DNA from: Trichodelitschia bisporula
Lineage: Eukaryota; Ascomycota; Dothideomycetes; Phaeotrichales; Phaeotrichaceae
Assembly: GCA_010356995.1 (NCBI GenBank)
Contig: ML996690.1
Span: 623,420-687,419, forward strand
Reading direction: 5' to 3'
Length of the DNA: 64,000 bases
Of the stretch, positions 22,435 to 34,693 are shown one piece after another. The first letter of the stretch is position 1. Each line of letters starts with the position of its first letter. The notes under the pieces are model-generated. The model ran no database searches. It had not been told where the DNA came from and saw nothing but the letters and a program-made list of their open reading frames with translations. The position numbers were made by a program, and so were the translations under genes.

Positions 22435-23860
22435 ATGATGAGAATTCCGCGTGCCCCACGTCAGGCTCGCGCCCCTGTTGTCGAGCGGCGTACCGCGCCT
22501 GCGACGCCGATTCGCAAGGTCTTCAACTGCATCGTTGACGACATAGCCTTGCTCGCTGGTGCGAAGAAAAACACTAGAGATGGAATCAGGAAGTGGGTTA
22601 TGAATGGGAGCGTTCGCCTCTTCATCCCACTGCACAGTAGGCTTGCGGTTGCGTTGCTAGCCAAACTGCCGCTAACTCTGCGTAGCGCTTGAGCGGCTTA
22701 AGCGCCTTCAGAAGCATAACGACCGGGTTGGCACCGATGCGAAGGACGTCCTGTTCTGGCTGGATGACACTACCACAAACCCCGACGAAGTATTGAACCC
22801 GGGGGCAGCCAGCCGTGTTCACCTGCAGGGCGGCTTCGAAGAGTACGCAACTTGGGCGGAGGTTGAGGTCTTCCTCCTGCCGGAGACTCTGCTCTCTCAC
22901 GAATCGGAGATCCTTGATGCACAGCTTTCGGACGGCCTTGCTGATCTTCACCTGGACACATGCTCTGACCACGAATCTGTGAACTCGCGCAGCAGCAACG
23001 AATTGCGCTCGAAATCCCCGTCGTCCCCGACGTCTCTTTATTCTTCCAACAGCCCGGGGACTGTTCACGCAAGCCCTTTCAAGACACCCAAGTCGGGCAA
23101 GCTTATCCAACCGATTGGCACTGGGCGCCCGGTCCACCAAAAGGCCGAAAGCAGTGCGTCATCTTCGTCCGCTGAAACCCAAATACAGACCCCCCAGCAA
23201 TCGGTACCGAATCACCTCAAGCCATTCTTCAACTATATCCTTTGGCGCATCCACCAGGAGGCGAACGCGGATGCAGCGCTTGAGTCGTTCATCCTTATCA
23301 CCAACGACAGCCTGAAGCAGACTATTGCGCAGCGCTTCGGCATCCGCGTCAAGCGTCTTGAGCAGATGCGCAACATCATTGCTCGTGAAGAGCGCGACTA
23401 CAAGAACCGCCTGCAGATGTACACGAAGGAGAGCGAAAAAAGCAAGGTCAAAACGCCCACGCTGCCCCGCCGCCGCCTCTCGCCTCCGCAGACTGTGGAA
23501 AAGCCCGTGGCAGCCGAGAAAGAGCCCGACTCTGACGAAGACGAGGTTGTTCTGACTCGGCAGCCGCCCAAGTCTCCGCAAGCCATGGCTGCTCGCCCTG
23601 TCTGGGATCCCAACACCTTTGCCCGCACCACTCAAGGCGCAACTCCTCGCGGTGGCCGCGGTGGGCTCCATGGGGCGCGAGGCTCGTCACGCGGGACGCC
23701 TCGCGGGCGCGGGCGCGGGCACTACACGCCACAGCCTCAGCAGCAGGCTCCGGCCAAGGCCGTTCCCGCCGACCCTAACCAGCCGATCGACCCCGACTCG
23801 TTCAGTCGGCCTTCTACGCGCACTCGCGGCGGCCAGCGTCGCTTGTGGGAACCGTCTTAA
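22435..23860 (+). CDS. PIN-like domain protein with disordered insert and RGG tail
   Basis: Exons 22435-22636 and 22686-23860 give 458 residues. The first part looks like the front of a PIN nuclease domain: FNCIVDDIALLAG with Asp35/Asp36, a helix NTRDGIRKWVMNGSVRLFIP, then LERLKRL and DAKDVLFWLDD. The back half reappears at about 240-290 as HLKPFFNYILWRI and FILITNDSLKQTIAQRFGI, where ITND (Asp275) is the usual last PIN acidic motif. Between the halves lie about 90 residues of Ser-rich low-complexity sequence. The C-terminus has an RGG/RG-box (about 400-425), a common RNA-binding element. A role as an RNA-cleaving or RNA-binding protein is an inference; I know related uncharacterised fungal proteins but no assigned function. 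The start is the first ATG of an ATGATG pair. Confidence 0.75.
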
Positions 23861-25512
23861 GTTGTACGTTTAGCGAGGCACGCCTCGCTACCACAATGCA
23901 CAACACGACATATACGCCGAATCTGACAGCAAGAGCATAGAAGACGTTGGTCTGGCGCGGCATGGCATGGCGACCCTTGATAGTTCGGTGGCGCTGTTCT
24001 TGTTCCGGTGTCTTTCATGATGGCTGGCGTGAGCGCATCAGATGCTCTGGTGGCAGTTAGTCTTGATGACTGGCGTATGATTGGATGGATACCGATTCCC
24101 TGACGGAATAGGTATGGAGCGGTCGACGGTGGTGAGTACGTGCAACGATGGGTGATCAAGACAAAAGAAGATGGCGAGGTGTGCGGTAGCAGTTTCTTCC
24201 GATACTTTTGAGGTGTCTCCTTCAATTTGTTTCTAATTCCTCCATACATTACAGTCCGTGTCTCTGTCCTTGTTTCTGCTGCGTTATCTTGCAATCTTGT
24301 TAGCGCCTAACTGTTGTCTATGTCAAAGTGTAACGAGATGGAGATTAGCAATTGCATTGTCTCTTCCTTGCTTGGAGGTGATGTTCCATTGATCGGGGGG
24401 GGGGGGGGGGGTGTTGGTCATCCCTTCCTTCACTCGACGGGAGGGAAGGCGCAAGTCTCTGGGCTCCTTCTACTGCCGAGTAGAACTAGCTTCGACACTG
24501 ACACGACGATCGGGAAGAGCAGCCCCTTGGGCAGCGCCTTCCTCGCTGCTCCCTCGGTTGCGCAGATTACCTCATCACCCAGGGTCGTTGGGGGGGTATA
24601 AAGCCGCACCGTATGCTCCTTCTCCTCCTTCTCCTTCTCCTCATCATATTCTTCCCCAACATCCTATCACTTCTTCCGCGTCTGTGGGCAGAACACCATG
24701 GTGGTCTCGCTCGCTGCGAGCAGCACCTCAAGTAAAGCTTATTATTCTTCCAAGGGCAGCAAGAAGAACACGAACAAGAACAAGAAAAAGAACAACAACA
24801 TGAAGTCCAACTCTCTCCTCCGTGGAATCTACAGACCGGTATCGTCTGATTGACCTCACGCGCTGCCCCCCGACTGTCTGCTTCCGGTTCAGGGCGCCGT
24901 CGGCCAAAGCTTCCTCAGCTAGAGGTTCTCCACACTTGCGTGTGTATCGACGACATGCCTCGCACGGGAAAGCCAACACAAGGCGCTACCTTCTCCAAGA
25001 AGGCTCTCTGTCCTACTCCATCACTCAAAGCACTGTTCCATCACCAGCTGGACTCTGGGACCAATAGTGCCCCTCCAGGGGGGGCCAGAACCAGTAATCC
25101 GGGCTGGGACCTGGGACCAATACTCCCCTCCTCACCGCTTTCCATCGGTAAGTCATGAAGCTTGCGTCATCTGTACAAGGTTAAGTGTCTGACGGTATAC
25201 AGCGCGATGGCGTTGTTAGCAAGAACGTCCGGTACAAGTGTGGAGGCCCTCAGTTGGTTAGTATGAGATCATAAATCTACATTCATTCTTGCTCCTTCAA
25301 ATGACTGCTCTTGATTTGCTCGTGATGACCATGCCAATGTTGTTGCAACTTGCAGCCACCAAGGGACGCCACAGCAAACTGCACGGACCACTCCACCTCC
25401 GGCTCCCTCGCCAACGGATGTTTGACAACAATGACGACACCCATCGCCAACCCACGCATCCATATCGCAATATCGCTAAGCCACAACTTCCGATGCCAGC
25501 ATAATTAGCGCA
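23861..25512. other. Spacer with G17 tract and weak small-ORF candidate
   Basis: These 1.65 kb contain a 17-G run at 24395-24411 and pyrimidine-rich DNA at 24610-24670. A Lys/Asn-rich 51-codon open frame lies at 24698-24853. Further open stretches run to about 25160 with plausible splice sites (GTAAGT at 25146, TACAG near 25200), but no family match is recognised. I do not call a gene. Confidence 0.4.
24395..24411 (+). repeat. Poly-G tract (17 G)
   Basis: An uninterrupted run of 17 G on the plus strand in the spacer downstream of the PIN-domain gene. The length in the assembly may be unreliable. Confidence 0.9.
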
Positions 25513-27902
25513 ATGCCCCAAGCACACTCTCAGCATGCCCGCCTAAAACCCACATCCTTCGCGCGACCAGGCACCGCATCCCCAGCAGCGAAAACACCTC
25601 GCGAGCCACTTGTCTTCCCAAGCACCCATCACCTCTCCATTACAACAAGCGAACATGTTCTCTCCTACGACGGTACGGACCTACGACATATCTTCCACTC
25701 CCCGTCACGAGACATACTCGCCGCCAAAGCCGCCGGCGACGATGCCTACACCCTAGCCGTCGCAGACGCGCAGGTCGTGCGGCTTACGCACGCAGGCGCA
25801 GGAGGGAGAGAAACGTGTGTTCGAGCTAAGGGCGGAGGGGTACATCCGTTTCATCCACAGACTGCTCGGCACAGGAAATGCTAACAGCTCAGCCAACACC
25901 CCGCCTCCTAACGTTCTCCGATCAAACACTGTACTTCACCACGACAATCACGCCTTCAGTTCAAGCCTACCACATCCCCTCGCAGACCCTTCTCCCCTCG
26001 GGCCCAGCGCTTCCTTCACAACCCGCTCTCCTCGCTCTCTCGTCATCGGCGCACATCCTGCTCTCGGCGTCGGCTACCCCGCCTACTATAAGCCTGCAGA
26101 ACAGGACTACAAACGCCCCGCCCACATTCCTCACCCCCGCCACCTCATCCGCCCCCGCTGTCGCCGCAGCCTTCCATCCTTCGAGACCGGATATCTTCGC
26201 GCTTGCCTTCGCCGACGGGAGTGTATGCGCGTACGACGCGGCGCGTGTCTCGCGGGGCGCGCGCGGAGCCACAAGCCGCACCGGCGAACTCGGTTCCTTC
26301 ACGAAGCTCCATGCCGCAGCGCATGCCGCCACAGGATTGCCGAGCGTTTCCCTCTCCTGGCTACCGGGCTTCAAAGCCCGCGCCGTGAGCGTGGGGCTAG
26401 ATGGCCGCGCACACGTCTTGGATTTTGAAACTAAGAGCGTGGTGCGCAGCTGGCATGTCCGCGGCCCGGCGACGTGTGTGGCTGCGGCGAGGGGGTGTGT
26501 TGCGGTAGGACGGGCGGATGGACGGGTGGGCATTTGGGATTTTGCGGGGAGGGGGGTGGGGGATGTGTGGGCTGATGAGGGCGCGGGGCAGGTGCTAGGG
26601 GTGGAGTGGATTCAGGGGCCAGCGCCGAGACAGGTTGTGAGGGGGGAGAGAGGGGTGGATGTTGATATTTGGGAGGAGGGGGGGAGTGTTAGGAGCCGGG
26701 TTAGTGAGGCGGCGGAGGAGGAGGGGCAACCGGTTGGTGACGCAGCGGACGGGGATGCCGCGGCTGACGATGATGAGGCCGATGCCACGGTCCGCCGGCG
26801 GCACGGGCACAAGCACGAGCATCTCCACCTTGCCCCCGACCCCACAGGCTACATGGACCTCTTCTCCCCGCCCAAACCCGCACACCACCACCACCACCAC
26901 AACCAGCCTCCATCCCCAAGAAAACCCCTCTACCGCCCACGCCTTGAGCCCGACACCTTCAAGCGCCTAGCTCACACGGGCCTCAAAGTCGCAGAAGCGG
27001 TCGGCGAGGCCGTGCGCTCACCGCTGGGCAAGGCGGCGCTGCATGCCGCGGAGGGAGTCCCGGGGGTAGGCGTCGGTGTTGCGTTGGGCGAAGTGCTGGT
27101 TGAGGGGGTTAAGGTGGGCGTTGAGGCGATTGAGAAGGTCACGGAGGAAGTCAAGGATACGGTGGATGAGGGGAAGAGGCAGGGGGTGAAGGTGGCGCAG
27201 GCGTTCGAGCCTCCCGCTAATGCACGGCTCTTGGCTGATATGAAGCGCCTCGGGGCGCAGAGTGGACTGGAGCCGTATGCAAGACGGGGGGCGAGTACGA
27301 GCTCGTCGCTTAGCCCGGGGGTGGCGGCGCCGAAGGTCACAGCAAGTACACCCAAGAAACCGACGAAGGCACGGACGCCCCACCGCGGGACCCACGACCG
27401 GGAACGGGATGAGAAGAGGGAGAGTCTGGGTAGCAGCACCCGCGCCGTCCTCGGCGTGCGGCATCACAAACACACCAACGCAGCCACGCCCGCAAGACAT
27501 GCCTCCGCTGCGGCGGGCACTCCCGCAAAGGAGGATATATGGCTTGCGTCGCCGTCGCCTGTGAAAGATGGGCACCTGCATCGGCATCGGCTTAAGCCTG
27601 GCGCGCGGGCTACGGAGCCGTCGCCGCGGGCTCCGCGGGTGGCTACAATGCCTGCGAGTCCGTCGACGGAGGGTCAGGGCAGGCGGCGGCTCAGGCCTGG
27701 CGAGGCGGAGAGTTTCGTTGGGCCTGTGAGTGTGGGAGAGTACTTGCCGCGGCGGGGGAGTTTGGCGGTTAAGCCTGGGGGCAAGGCGGTAAGAGGAGAG
27801 TGCCCTTGTTGTCCGGCGTTGAGGGCTGAGGTGGAGCGGTTGAAGCAGGAGGTTGCTAGGCTAAAGGTGCAGGTTGGGCGGGAGCCGATGTGTTCGCCTT
27901 GA
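25513..27902 (+). CDS. Beta-propeller (WD40-like) protein with disordered middle and C-terminal coiled coil
   Basis: Exons 25513-25839 and 25893-27902 give about 778 residues. The first 370 residues are propeller-like: ISLQNRTTNAPP, AVAAAFHPSRPDIFALAFADGS, GLDGRAHVLDFETKSVVRSW and RADGRVGIWDF are recognisable WD-type blades. The rest is low-complexity, with a His-rich patch near residue 430, an amphipathic Val/Glu-rich helix near 480-520, and many Ser/Pro/Arg. The last 40 residues hold a CPCC motif followed by a short heptad coiled coil (LRAEVERLKQEVARLKVQV). The layout recalls NEDD1-type centrosome/spindle-pole propellers, but that is a guess. The junction is uncertain: just before it, another frame (25811-25850) reads like the expected blade sequence, so a one-base error or a different intron is possible. 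Confidence 0.7.
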
Positions 27903-28062
27903 GGTGGGTATTCTTTGGAGTTAAAGGAAGGGAGGGAAAGGGGAGTTCACTGCATAGCGCGGCACTGGGGATTGGGTATATCACCGTTATCAAGTCTATG
28001 TTCATATGTCCATTCGCCTGAGATCCATTCCTTAAGATCTAACCTCGCGTAAGCGAACGACC

Positions 28063-29885
28063 CTAGCCCCGCATAAACATCCGATAAACCTCATTCTCCG
28101 TCTCCTCGCAATACGGATACGCAATCTTCTTCAAAAAGTCCTCCAGCAGGCCCTCCTCGCCTGGCGGGCACTGAATACCCGCAAGAACGCGCCCAACATC
28201 GCCGCCATAATTCCTGTAGTGGAAAAGGGAGATATTAAACCCCGGCTGCAGCGTAGTCAAGAAGCGATACAGCGCGCCCACACGCTCCGGGAACTCAAAC
28301 GAAAACAACCGCTCGTGCGGCACGTCCGAGCGGCCGCCGACCAGGAAACGCAGGTGCGTCTTCGAGAGCTCATCGGTACTCAAGTCGCGCGGGGCGTAAC
28401 CCTCGGTCTCGAGCCGCTCCACCAGCGCAGCGAGATCGGCGTCGCGCGTCATCGCGGCGGCAAACTCAACGCTGACGAGGATGTGCGCGGAGTCCGGGTT
28501 GGCGTAGCGGTAGCAGAATTCCGTGATCGCGTGCGGGTGGATGGTGTCGATGAGCGCGGCAAAGGCGCCGGGCCGCTCGGGGATGGTGACGCTGAGGAGG
28601 GCTTCTTTTTTCTCGCCGAGGGCGGCGCGCTGTGCTACGAAACGCAGGCGATCGAAGTTCATATTCGCGCCGGAAGCGATAGCCACGAGCCCGCGGTTAC
28701 GGTTCGAGGACGGGTACGCCACGACGTATTTCTTGAGGCCGGCGAGGGCGAGGGCGCCGGCGGGCTCGAGGATGGAGCGCGTGTCTTCGAAGACGTCCTT
28801 TATAGCAGCGCAGGTCTCGTCGGTAGACACGAGGATAATGTCGTCGACGACTTCCTGGCACAAACGGAACGTTTCCTCGCCGACAGTCTTGACAGCCGCG
28901 CCGTCAGCGAACAGGCCCACATCCTTGAGCACGACGCGCTCCTTAGCCGCCAGGCTCTGCACCATGGCATTGGCGTCGTGTGTCTCCACGCCGATGATCT
29001 TGACGTGCGGCGCTATCCGCTTGATATAAACGCCGATGCCGGCGATTAGGCCGCCGCCGCCGACGCAGCAGAAGATGGCTTCGAGCTCATCGAGGTTCGT
29101 CTGCCGCAGGATTTCCATGCCGATCGTGCCCTGCCCCGCGATCACGTACGGGTCGTCGAAAGGCGGGATCTGGTGCAGGCCGTGCAGCTTCTCCAGTCGG
29201 TGCGCCTCGGCTTTGGCGGCGTCGAAGTCCGCCCCGAAAAGCACGACTGAGCTGCCTAGCCGCGATACGTTGGTGTGCTTGATTGCCGGCGTTCCGGTGG
29301 GCATGACGATGGTCGCCGGGATCTTGAGCTTGCGCGCCGAGTATGCTACGCCTTGTGCGTGGTTGCCTGCGCCCGTTAACATGTTATCGCCGAGTCAATC
29401 ACAAGTCGGCTACCTGCGGAGCACGCAATGACGCCCTTCCACCGCTCCGCGCGACTGATATGCGCCATCTTATTATACGCGCCGCGCAGCTTGAAGCTAA
29501 ACACGGGCTGCAAGTCCTCGCGCTTGAGCAGGACATTGCACTCGAGGCGATTGCTCAGGTTGGTGGCGTGGGTGAGGGGCGTCTCCTGGACGACGTCGTA
29601 GACGCGCGACGTCAGGATCAGGCGCAGGTACTACCATTGCCAGTCAGCCGGCGGATGGGGCGGCAGCGGGGAGAGCGGCTGGTGCTATACATCTGGGTAG
29701 CCCGTGGGGAGCAGAAAGTCTGGCGGAACGGACTGTGACTTTGGGGTTGCGGCTTCGTTGGGCGGGGTGGGGTTCGCAGTGTACTCGGTCATTGCGAGGC
29801 TGCTGATGGTGGGCGTGCGCGGCGTCTGCACGCCGCTGTACAACCCATTGGTTATTTGCGATTCGGGCGTGTGAGGGCGCGACAT
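28063..29885 (-). CDS. ILV1: Threonine deaminase (biosynthetic threonine dehydratase)
   Basis: This PLP enzyme converts threonine to 2-oxobutanoate, the first committed step of isoleucine synthesis, in mitochondria. Exons 29691-29885, 29414-29630 and 28063-29366 give 571 residues. The PLP lysine is Lys112 in FSFKLRGAY. The Gly-rich phosphate loop is [12 protein letters not shown], and [13 protein letters not shown] is rebuilt across the second intron. Two regulatory ACT-like domains fill the C-terminal 200 residues (from [15 protein letters not shown] and from [17 protein letters not shown]), as in the isoleucine-inhibited biosynthetic form. The first 60 residues are Ser/Thr/Pro-rich rather than a classic amphipathic presequence, so mitochondrial import is assumed from the family. 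Confidence 0.95.
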
Positions 29886-30933
29886 TGTGAGGGATGGAGT
29901 GGAATAGGAGGGGAGGGATGGTGGTGGAGATGCGACTCTATCACCAAAGCGATAGAGTCAGAGAGATTGTGGACCATCCAAAATTATTTTGGTGGCGACA
30001 TCGGAGGCTGGCGCCGCCAAGTCCAGACTATGTCGACACGGTCTACCATCCTTACCTCACATCGACTCTTCTGTAGACATCACCGTCTTACGCTCTCCGC
30101 TTCATACCCTAGCCTCCTACATGCCCGTAACTACCGGTAGAAGCTGCAAAGCTAGCACGGCAGGCTAGCTAGCCAGATGCAATTCATCTGCTAGTGACAG
30201 CCCGAGATGGTCAACAACGTGCCGTCAGCCAGTTGGTAGCGGTCGCAATGGGTGCGTTTATCTGCACTGCCGTAGAGTATGCTATGTACACGTTATACGC
30301 TGGACTTCATACTCACCATCCGTCGTTAAAGCCGATGGTCCTCGGGCTTGCGTTCGGCGTTTAGTCTTTGAGCACCATCATTATCGCCGTTCCCGTTGCC
30401 TGGGACCAAGCTCCTAGAGCTGGAATGCGGCCGAATCGTTTGCAAAGAGGGGAGAGAACACTCTCATACCGCTTGACCGGATCCAACCCTCCAGCCATAT
30501 GAATAGCTTTGTACACTGATACAGTTTCAGAAGCAATGCAGTAACTGCAAAGACACTACAAAGGTTTAAGTATTGGCACGAGATGGCGGCCTCACCAGCC
30601 CTGTGCATCATAGATCGCGAGGCTTAGAAATGTCAGCGCTGCGATTGGCTGTGGCAATCTGATGCTCTTCCATCAGATACTCCACCGTCCAAGACTGCCA
30701 TAGAAACCTTGAATACAAAAGGACAAGACCTTCTTTGACTGGTGCGACATTGCTACCCATCGGTCAAAACCCCTCTCGGCGATAACCCAAACATTAACAC
30801 TACCTCACCTCTTTCGCCTTGGCACCCACAGCTACAACAGTATACTTCGCGTACCATTGTTGAGCGTCTACTTTCAAAGCTATCTCTTCGTCATCGCCGT
30901 CACCCCCCCCAGTTACCACTCTAAGTCCTCAAC
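29886..30933. other. Divergent spacer between ILV1 and the CCC1-like gene
   Basis: No gene is supported. Around 30160-30190 there are small palindromes (GGCTAGCTAGCC; CAGATG...CATCTG). A 50-codon open stretch at about 30205-30360 reads like one or two membrane helices but ends in a stop without a partner exon; it could be a relic. Confidence 0.4.
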
Positions 30934-31828
30934 ATGGAGTGTCAATCTATCAGCATTCAGGCTTCGCAGAAAGTCGACTACGGCACTGCCTCTCATCCTG
31001 AAGACGGGAACTCCACCCCGGGACAGTGTCAGCGTACCCCGCCAAAGCACAGTGAATATCTGCGGGATGCTATCATCGGCTTTGCTGATGGACTCACTGT
31101 TCCCTTTGCCGTAACGGCTGGACTCACTGCGTAAGTCAGCTGGTTTAATCCGAATTCAGCTCTAACATTTCGTAGCATGGGATCTTCCAAAGTGGTCATC
31201 ATCGGCGGCTTGGCAGAGCTCGTGGGCGGGTGCATCTCGATGGGCCTCGGCGCTTGGTTGGGGACGGCGAGTGACGCAAAGTCCTATGAGGTTGAGGAAA
31301 ACAAGGTCGAGAATGAGTACCTAGAGACGCCCAGTTCCGTTGAGCACGCTCTCTTGGAAGTCTTCAGCAAGTATGGGATGTCGCCGCTGTGCGCCCGCCC
31401 TGCTGTCCATGAGTTAATGCAGAACGAGCGCCATGTGGTCAACGTAAGGCTCTAACATTCCGTATCTTACCCCTTACTGATACTCCCAGTTCCTGATGTC
31501 CGCGGAAAAGAACCTAGCGAAGCCTGATCCCTCTAAAGCCTGGATTTCAGCACTGGTCATGGGCTTTGCCTACTTCTTCGGCGGCCTGACACCCATGCTT
31601 CCTTACTTTTTCGTCCACATAGTCGAGGAAGCCTTGCTCATCAGTACCGTTATTACGGCCGTCATTCTCCTGGGCTTTGGGTATTCCAAAGCCATTCTCA
31701 TCGGGGTCAGAGGCCGCGGCGCATACATCTCGGCTCTACAGACGCTGTGCGTGGGCGGGTTGGCCGCTGGGGTCAGCTTCGGGTTGATGCGTGCCATTAA
31801 CCACAAGCTGGAGATGAGCAAAAGCTAG
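30934..31828 (+). CDS. CCC1: CCC1/VIT1-family vacuolar iron/manganese transporter
   Basis: Members of this family move Fe2+ or Mn2+ from cytosol into the vacuole and protect against metal overload. Exons 30934-31130, 31176-31443 and 31490-31828 give 267 residues, somewhat shorter than yeast Ccc1. The first helix has the family signature YLRDAIIGFADGLTVPFAVTAGL, with the metal-binding Asp. ELVGGCISMGLGAWLGT follows, then the charged cytoplasmic metal-binding loop (about 95-160), and three C-terminal helices starting at SALVMGFAYFFGGLTPMLPYF and ending near GVSFGLMRA. Both introns carry a TCTAACATT branch-like sequence. It is divergent from ILV1 with about 1 kb between them. Confidence 0.92.
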
Positions 31829-32318
31829 TTCGCAACTGGATTCAACATGGCGTTTCGGTAGGCGGCTCGGTGTGGCTATCTCTTACAGAGCATGATTTGA
31901 AAAGCGCGGCGTTGGTGCTCTATGGTGGAACATGTATGCTAGGACCGGATATTGTTCGGCTTCTGTCGGTTTCGACGCGCGTACGGGGTGTCACGAAGAT
32001 TCCAGTTCTGTACGAGCATTCTGTGCGGTACGGTCTCGAGGGGTCACACAAATGTTCATCCTGCATGGCTCTGACGCTGATGGTACAAAACTGAATAAAA
32101 ATCTCAAATATTGACCATACTACGAAGTGCTGAAGGAGGATAGAATGGGTTTAAGAAAGCGATGAGTTCAAAAGCGGGCACCTGCAAGGCTGAAACGGTT
32201 CTTACCAAAAGGGAGAGGATGGCGGAGTGGGGAAACATTTCCCCAGCAGTTTGGCGTGCATGTGTCGTTCTTGTCGACGCCAACATCCACAACTCTGGCT
32301 ACATCTTCACTCCCAGCC
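31829..32318. other. Spacer between the CCC1-like gene and GPI17
   Basis: These 490 bases hold the 3' flank of the transporter gene and the GPI17 promoter. I see no gene. Confidence 0.5.
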
Positions 32319-34071
32319 ATGCCCGACGCACCCGAAGCAAAGAACGCGGGCGAATCGCCTAATGCGAATGCCGCCCATGCCTATGGGGCCGCCAAACATC
32401 CCCCGCCCGACAGCTGGGAGAATATTCTTACGCGACGACTTGTCCTCTTTTCCTTCTGGGCCGTTATTCTCTTTCTAGGTCTGCCAATATGGTGGAAGAC
32501 CACGACAATCTACCGTGCGCCGCTGCCGCTGCACCAGATGCAGGACTGGGCGGATGGAAAGGTAGAGCGCCTCTGTCCAATTATCCTGCTGAAGCTCACG
32601 GTGCGCACAGGTCTGCCGTCTCACCTTTCCGCTGCGCATAGCGGTCGAAGCTCCCTCGCTGCCGTCGCAAGAAGCCCAGCACCTCCTTCGCACGACACAA
32701 CACGCCTTAGACGACTTGAATGACTTCTCCGCACACCATCTGCGTCTGTTGCTGTCGGAGCGGCCTCAGAGCGGACAGCCTGGTTTGGACCAGAGCACAG
32801 AGAACCTCACCGTTGATGGGCTGCAGCCAAAAGAGGACATTGCACTCTTTATACGCCTCTTCCCCGGCGAGAGCGGCACAACGCCGCGGGCAGACTTGCA
32901 TCCTTATTCTCCCACACTCGACATCTTTTACTCGTCAAACCAAATCCCCTCTTCGTCGTCAACTGTCTCCCCGCTTGCGACATTCATTGCAACCGAGCTG
33001 CAGGCGATCTTCAACGAAGAGCAGGCAGCACTGTCATATTTATTATCGTCGACTTCCTGGCACCCCAGCCATACCAAGTTGATGTCTCCCGAGCTTGCGG
33101 AAACGCTTTCGCGCCGCAAGACGCGGTCATTCAAGTACGCTCCCACGTACCATTTGACCTTCTCGCTCTTCACGCCCACGGCAGTTCCGTCGGACTGGGA
33201 GATTGAAGCTGCATTGGACGAATACATGTCGCCGCTACTGGAGTCGCTTTCTTCAATCAGCAATTTCACTGTTGACACCCAGACACAGTTCTACGCCGGC
33301 TTCTCGCCGTCTATTTCGGGCCCGGAGTACAATGAGGAGAAGCAGGCGTGGGTGCTCCAGAAGTCGGATCTTGGTGGCTTCATCAATGCTGCCGAGTGGC
33401 CGCTGAGTCCAAGCATAGGAGCTGGACCAACCATCAACTTCATTCTTTATGTTCCGTCGGAGCATCAGACGCCCCTTCTGGTTGCGGACAACGGCGGCAG
33501 CAGCTGGCTGATCCCTCAATGGGGCGGTGTCCAGATTCTCAACATAAACGGCGCGGATGGCTCGTCTGTTCCCGGTGTGCTGACGAAGGATGATCTCCGT
33601 CCCGCCATGCAGACCTTTTCATACCAGCTTCTTTCGCTGCTGGGTCTGCCGCAGTCTCCGAATTCACTCCCTCTTCGCATCTCCACCCTGACGCGCGTTC
33701 ACTCGGCATCGCTCATCTTTTCCGCTTCGTCGACCCTCGGAGCCCTCGCGCGCCTCACCGAGACGCTGCCCTCGATCTCGATCCCGAAAAAGGTGGCGCA
33801 GTCGGTACAGCAGACTACCAAGCATCTTCAGCAGGCATGCACGAGCCTGCGCGAAGGTCGCTTCCACGCCGCGCTTGAGAACGCCCGCATCGCCGAAGCG
33901 GAAGCCGAGCATGCCTTCTTCGAGCCGTCCATGGTTGGGCAGGTGTACTTCCCCGACGAGCACAAGGTGGCTGTGTATCTACCGCTGCTGGGGACGGTGT
34001 CGGTGCCGCTGGTCATGGCGGTGGTCAAGGAGTACCGAAGCTACCGCGAGGCAAGGAAGAGGGCATCTTGA
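32319..34071 (+). CDS. GPI17: GPI transamidase subunit Gpi17/PIG-S
   Basis: Gpi17 is a membrane subunit of the ER complex that swaps the C-terminal signal of precursor proteins for a GPI anchor. Exons 32319-32561 and 32611-34071 give 567 residues. An N-terminal transmembrane helix (about 45-65) contains the family motif RRLVLFSFWAVILFLGLPIWWKTT. A long luminal part follows, with LPLHQMQDW, WLIPQWGGVQILN and RPAMQTFSYQLLSLLGLP, and a second helix lies near the C-terminus (VAVYLPLLGTVSVPLVMAV). The ATG at 32319 was chosen; an in-frame ATG 21 codons upstream would add a polar stretch not expected in the family. It shares a pathway with GPI14 at 18862-20308. Confidence 0.93.
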
Positions 34072-34693
34072 GATGCTCTGCCGCTTCTGCGTTTGACGGT
34101 GTGCTAATTGTCATGCGCACTGCAGGATCATTCCGAACCCGAGTTCCTGCGAATGCTGCGACGTCTCGAGGATGAGTGGTGGTGACGATGCCTTTGAGGC
34201 GGGGGTGAGCTTTCCCCGCGCCAAGGGTGGGGGTCCGGGGGCGGGCCTTTTTGGACTTCAGGCCGCCCCGATTTTCGTCAATAGTCTTCGTGCAGCACCA
34301 ATGGCTGCATACACAGTACTCACCGCAGGGCAACTGCAGCGGCTCCGAGGTATGCACATGTTGTGCCACCCGTACGCCCGATGCGGCCGCGAACGCGCGC
34401 CCCCCCCCCCCCGCTCACTATCGGGCCCCGACAGCCGAGACGGCGCAACCCCGCTTGAGGCGTCGTCGGCAATAACTCTCGTTCCTCAGTCCATTAGTCT
34501 GACGATATCGCGGGCCTTGCAGATGGCGCCATGGGAATGCGCAATTGCCAAGCGGGGTAATGGCGGGGAAGGAGGACTGGACAATGGTGCTACGTAGTAC
34601 CGGTGGAGGTGGGGAACGAATGTATAAAGGCCGGAACACAGCCGTATTTCTGCCTCTTTTGCGTCCCAGTGTTAATCCGTGATCGTACCAGCC
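34072..34693. other. Spacer with C13 tract
   Basis: These 620 bases contain the 3' flank of GPI17 and the promoter of the beta-lactamase-fold gene. A C13 run lies at 34400-34412. No gene is seen. Confidence 0.5.
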
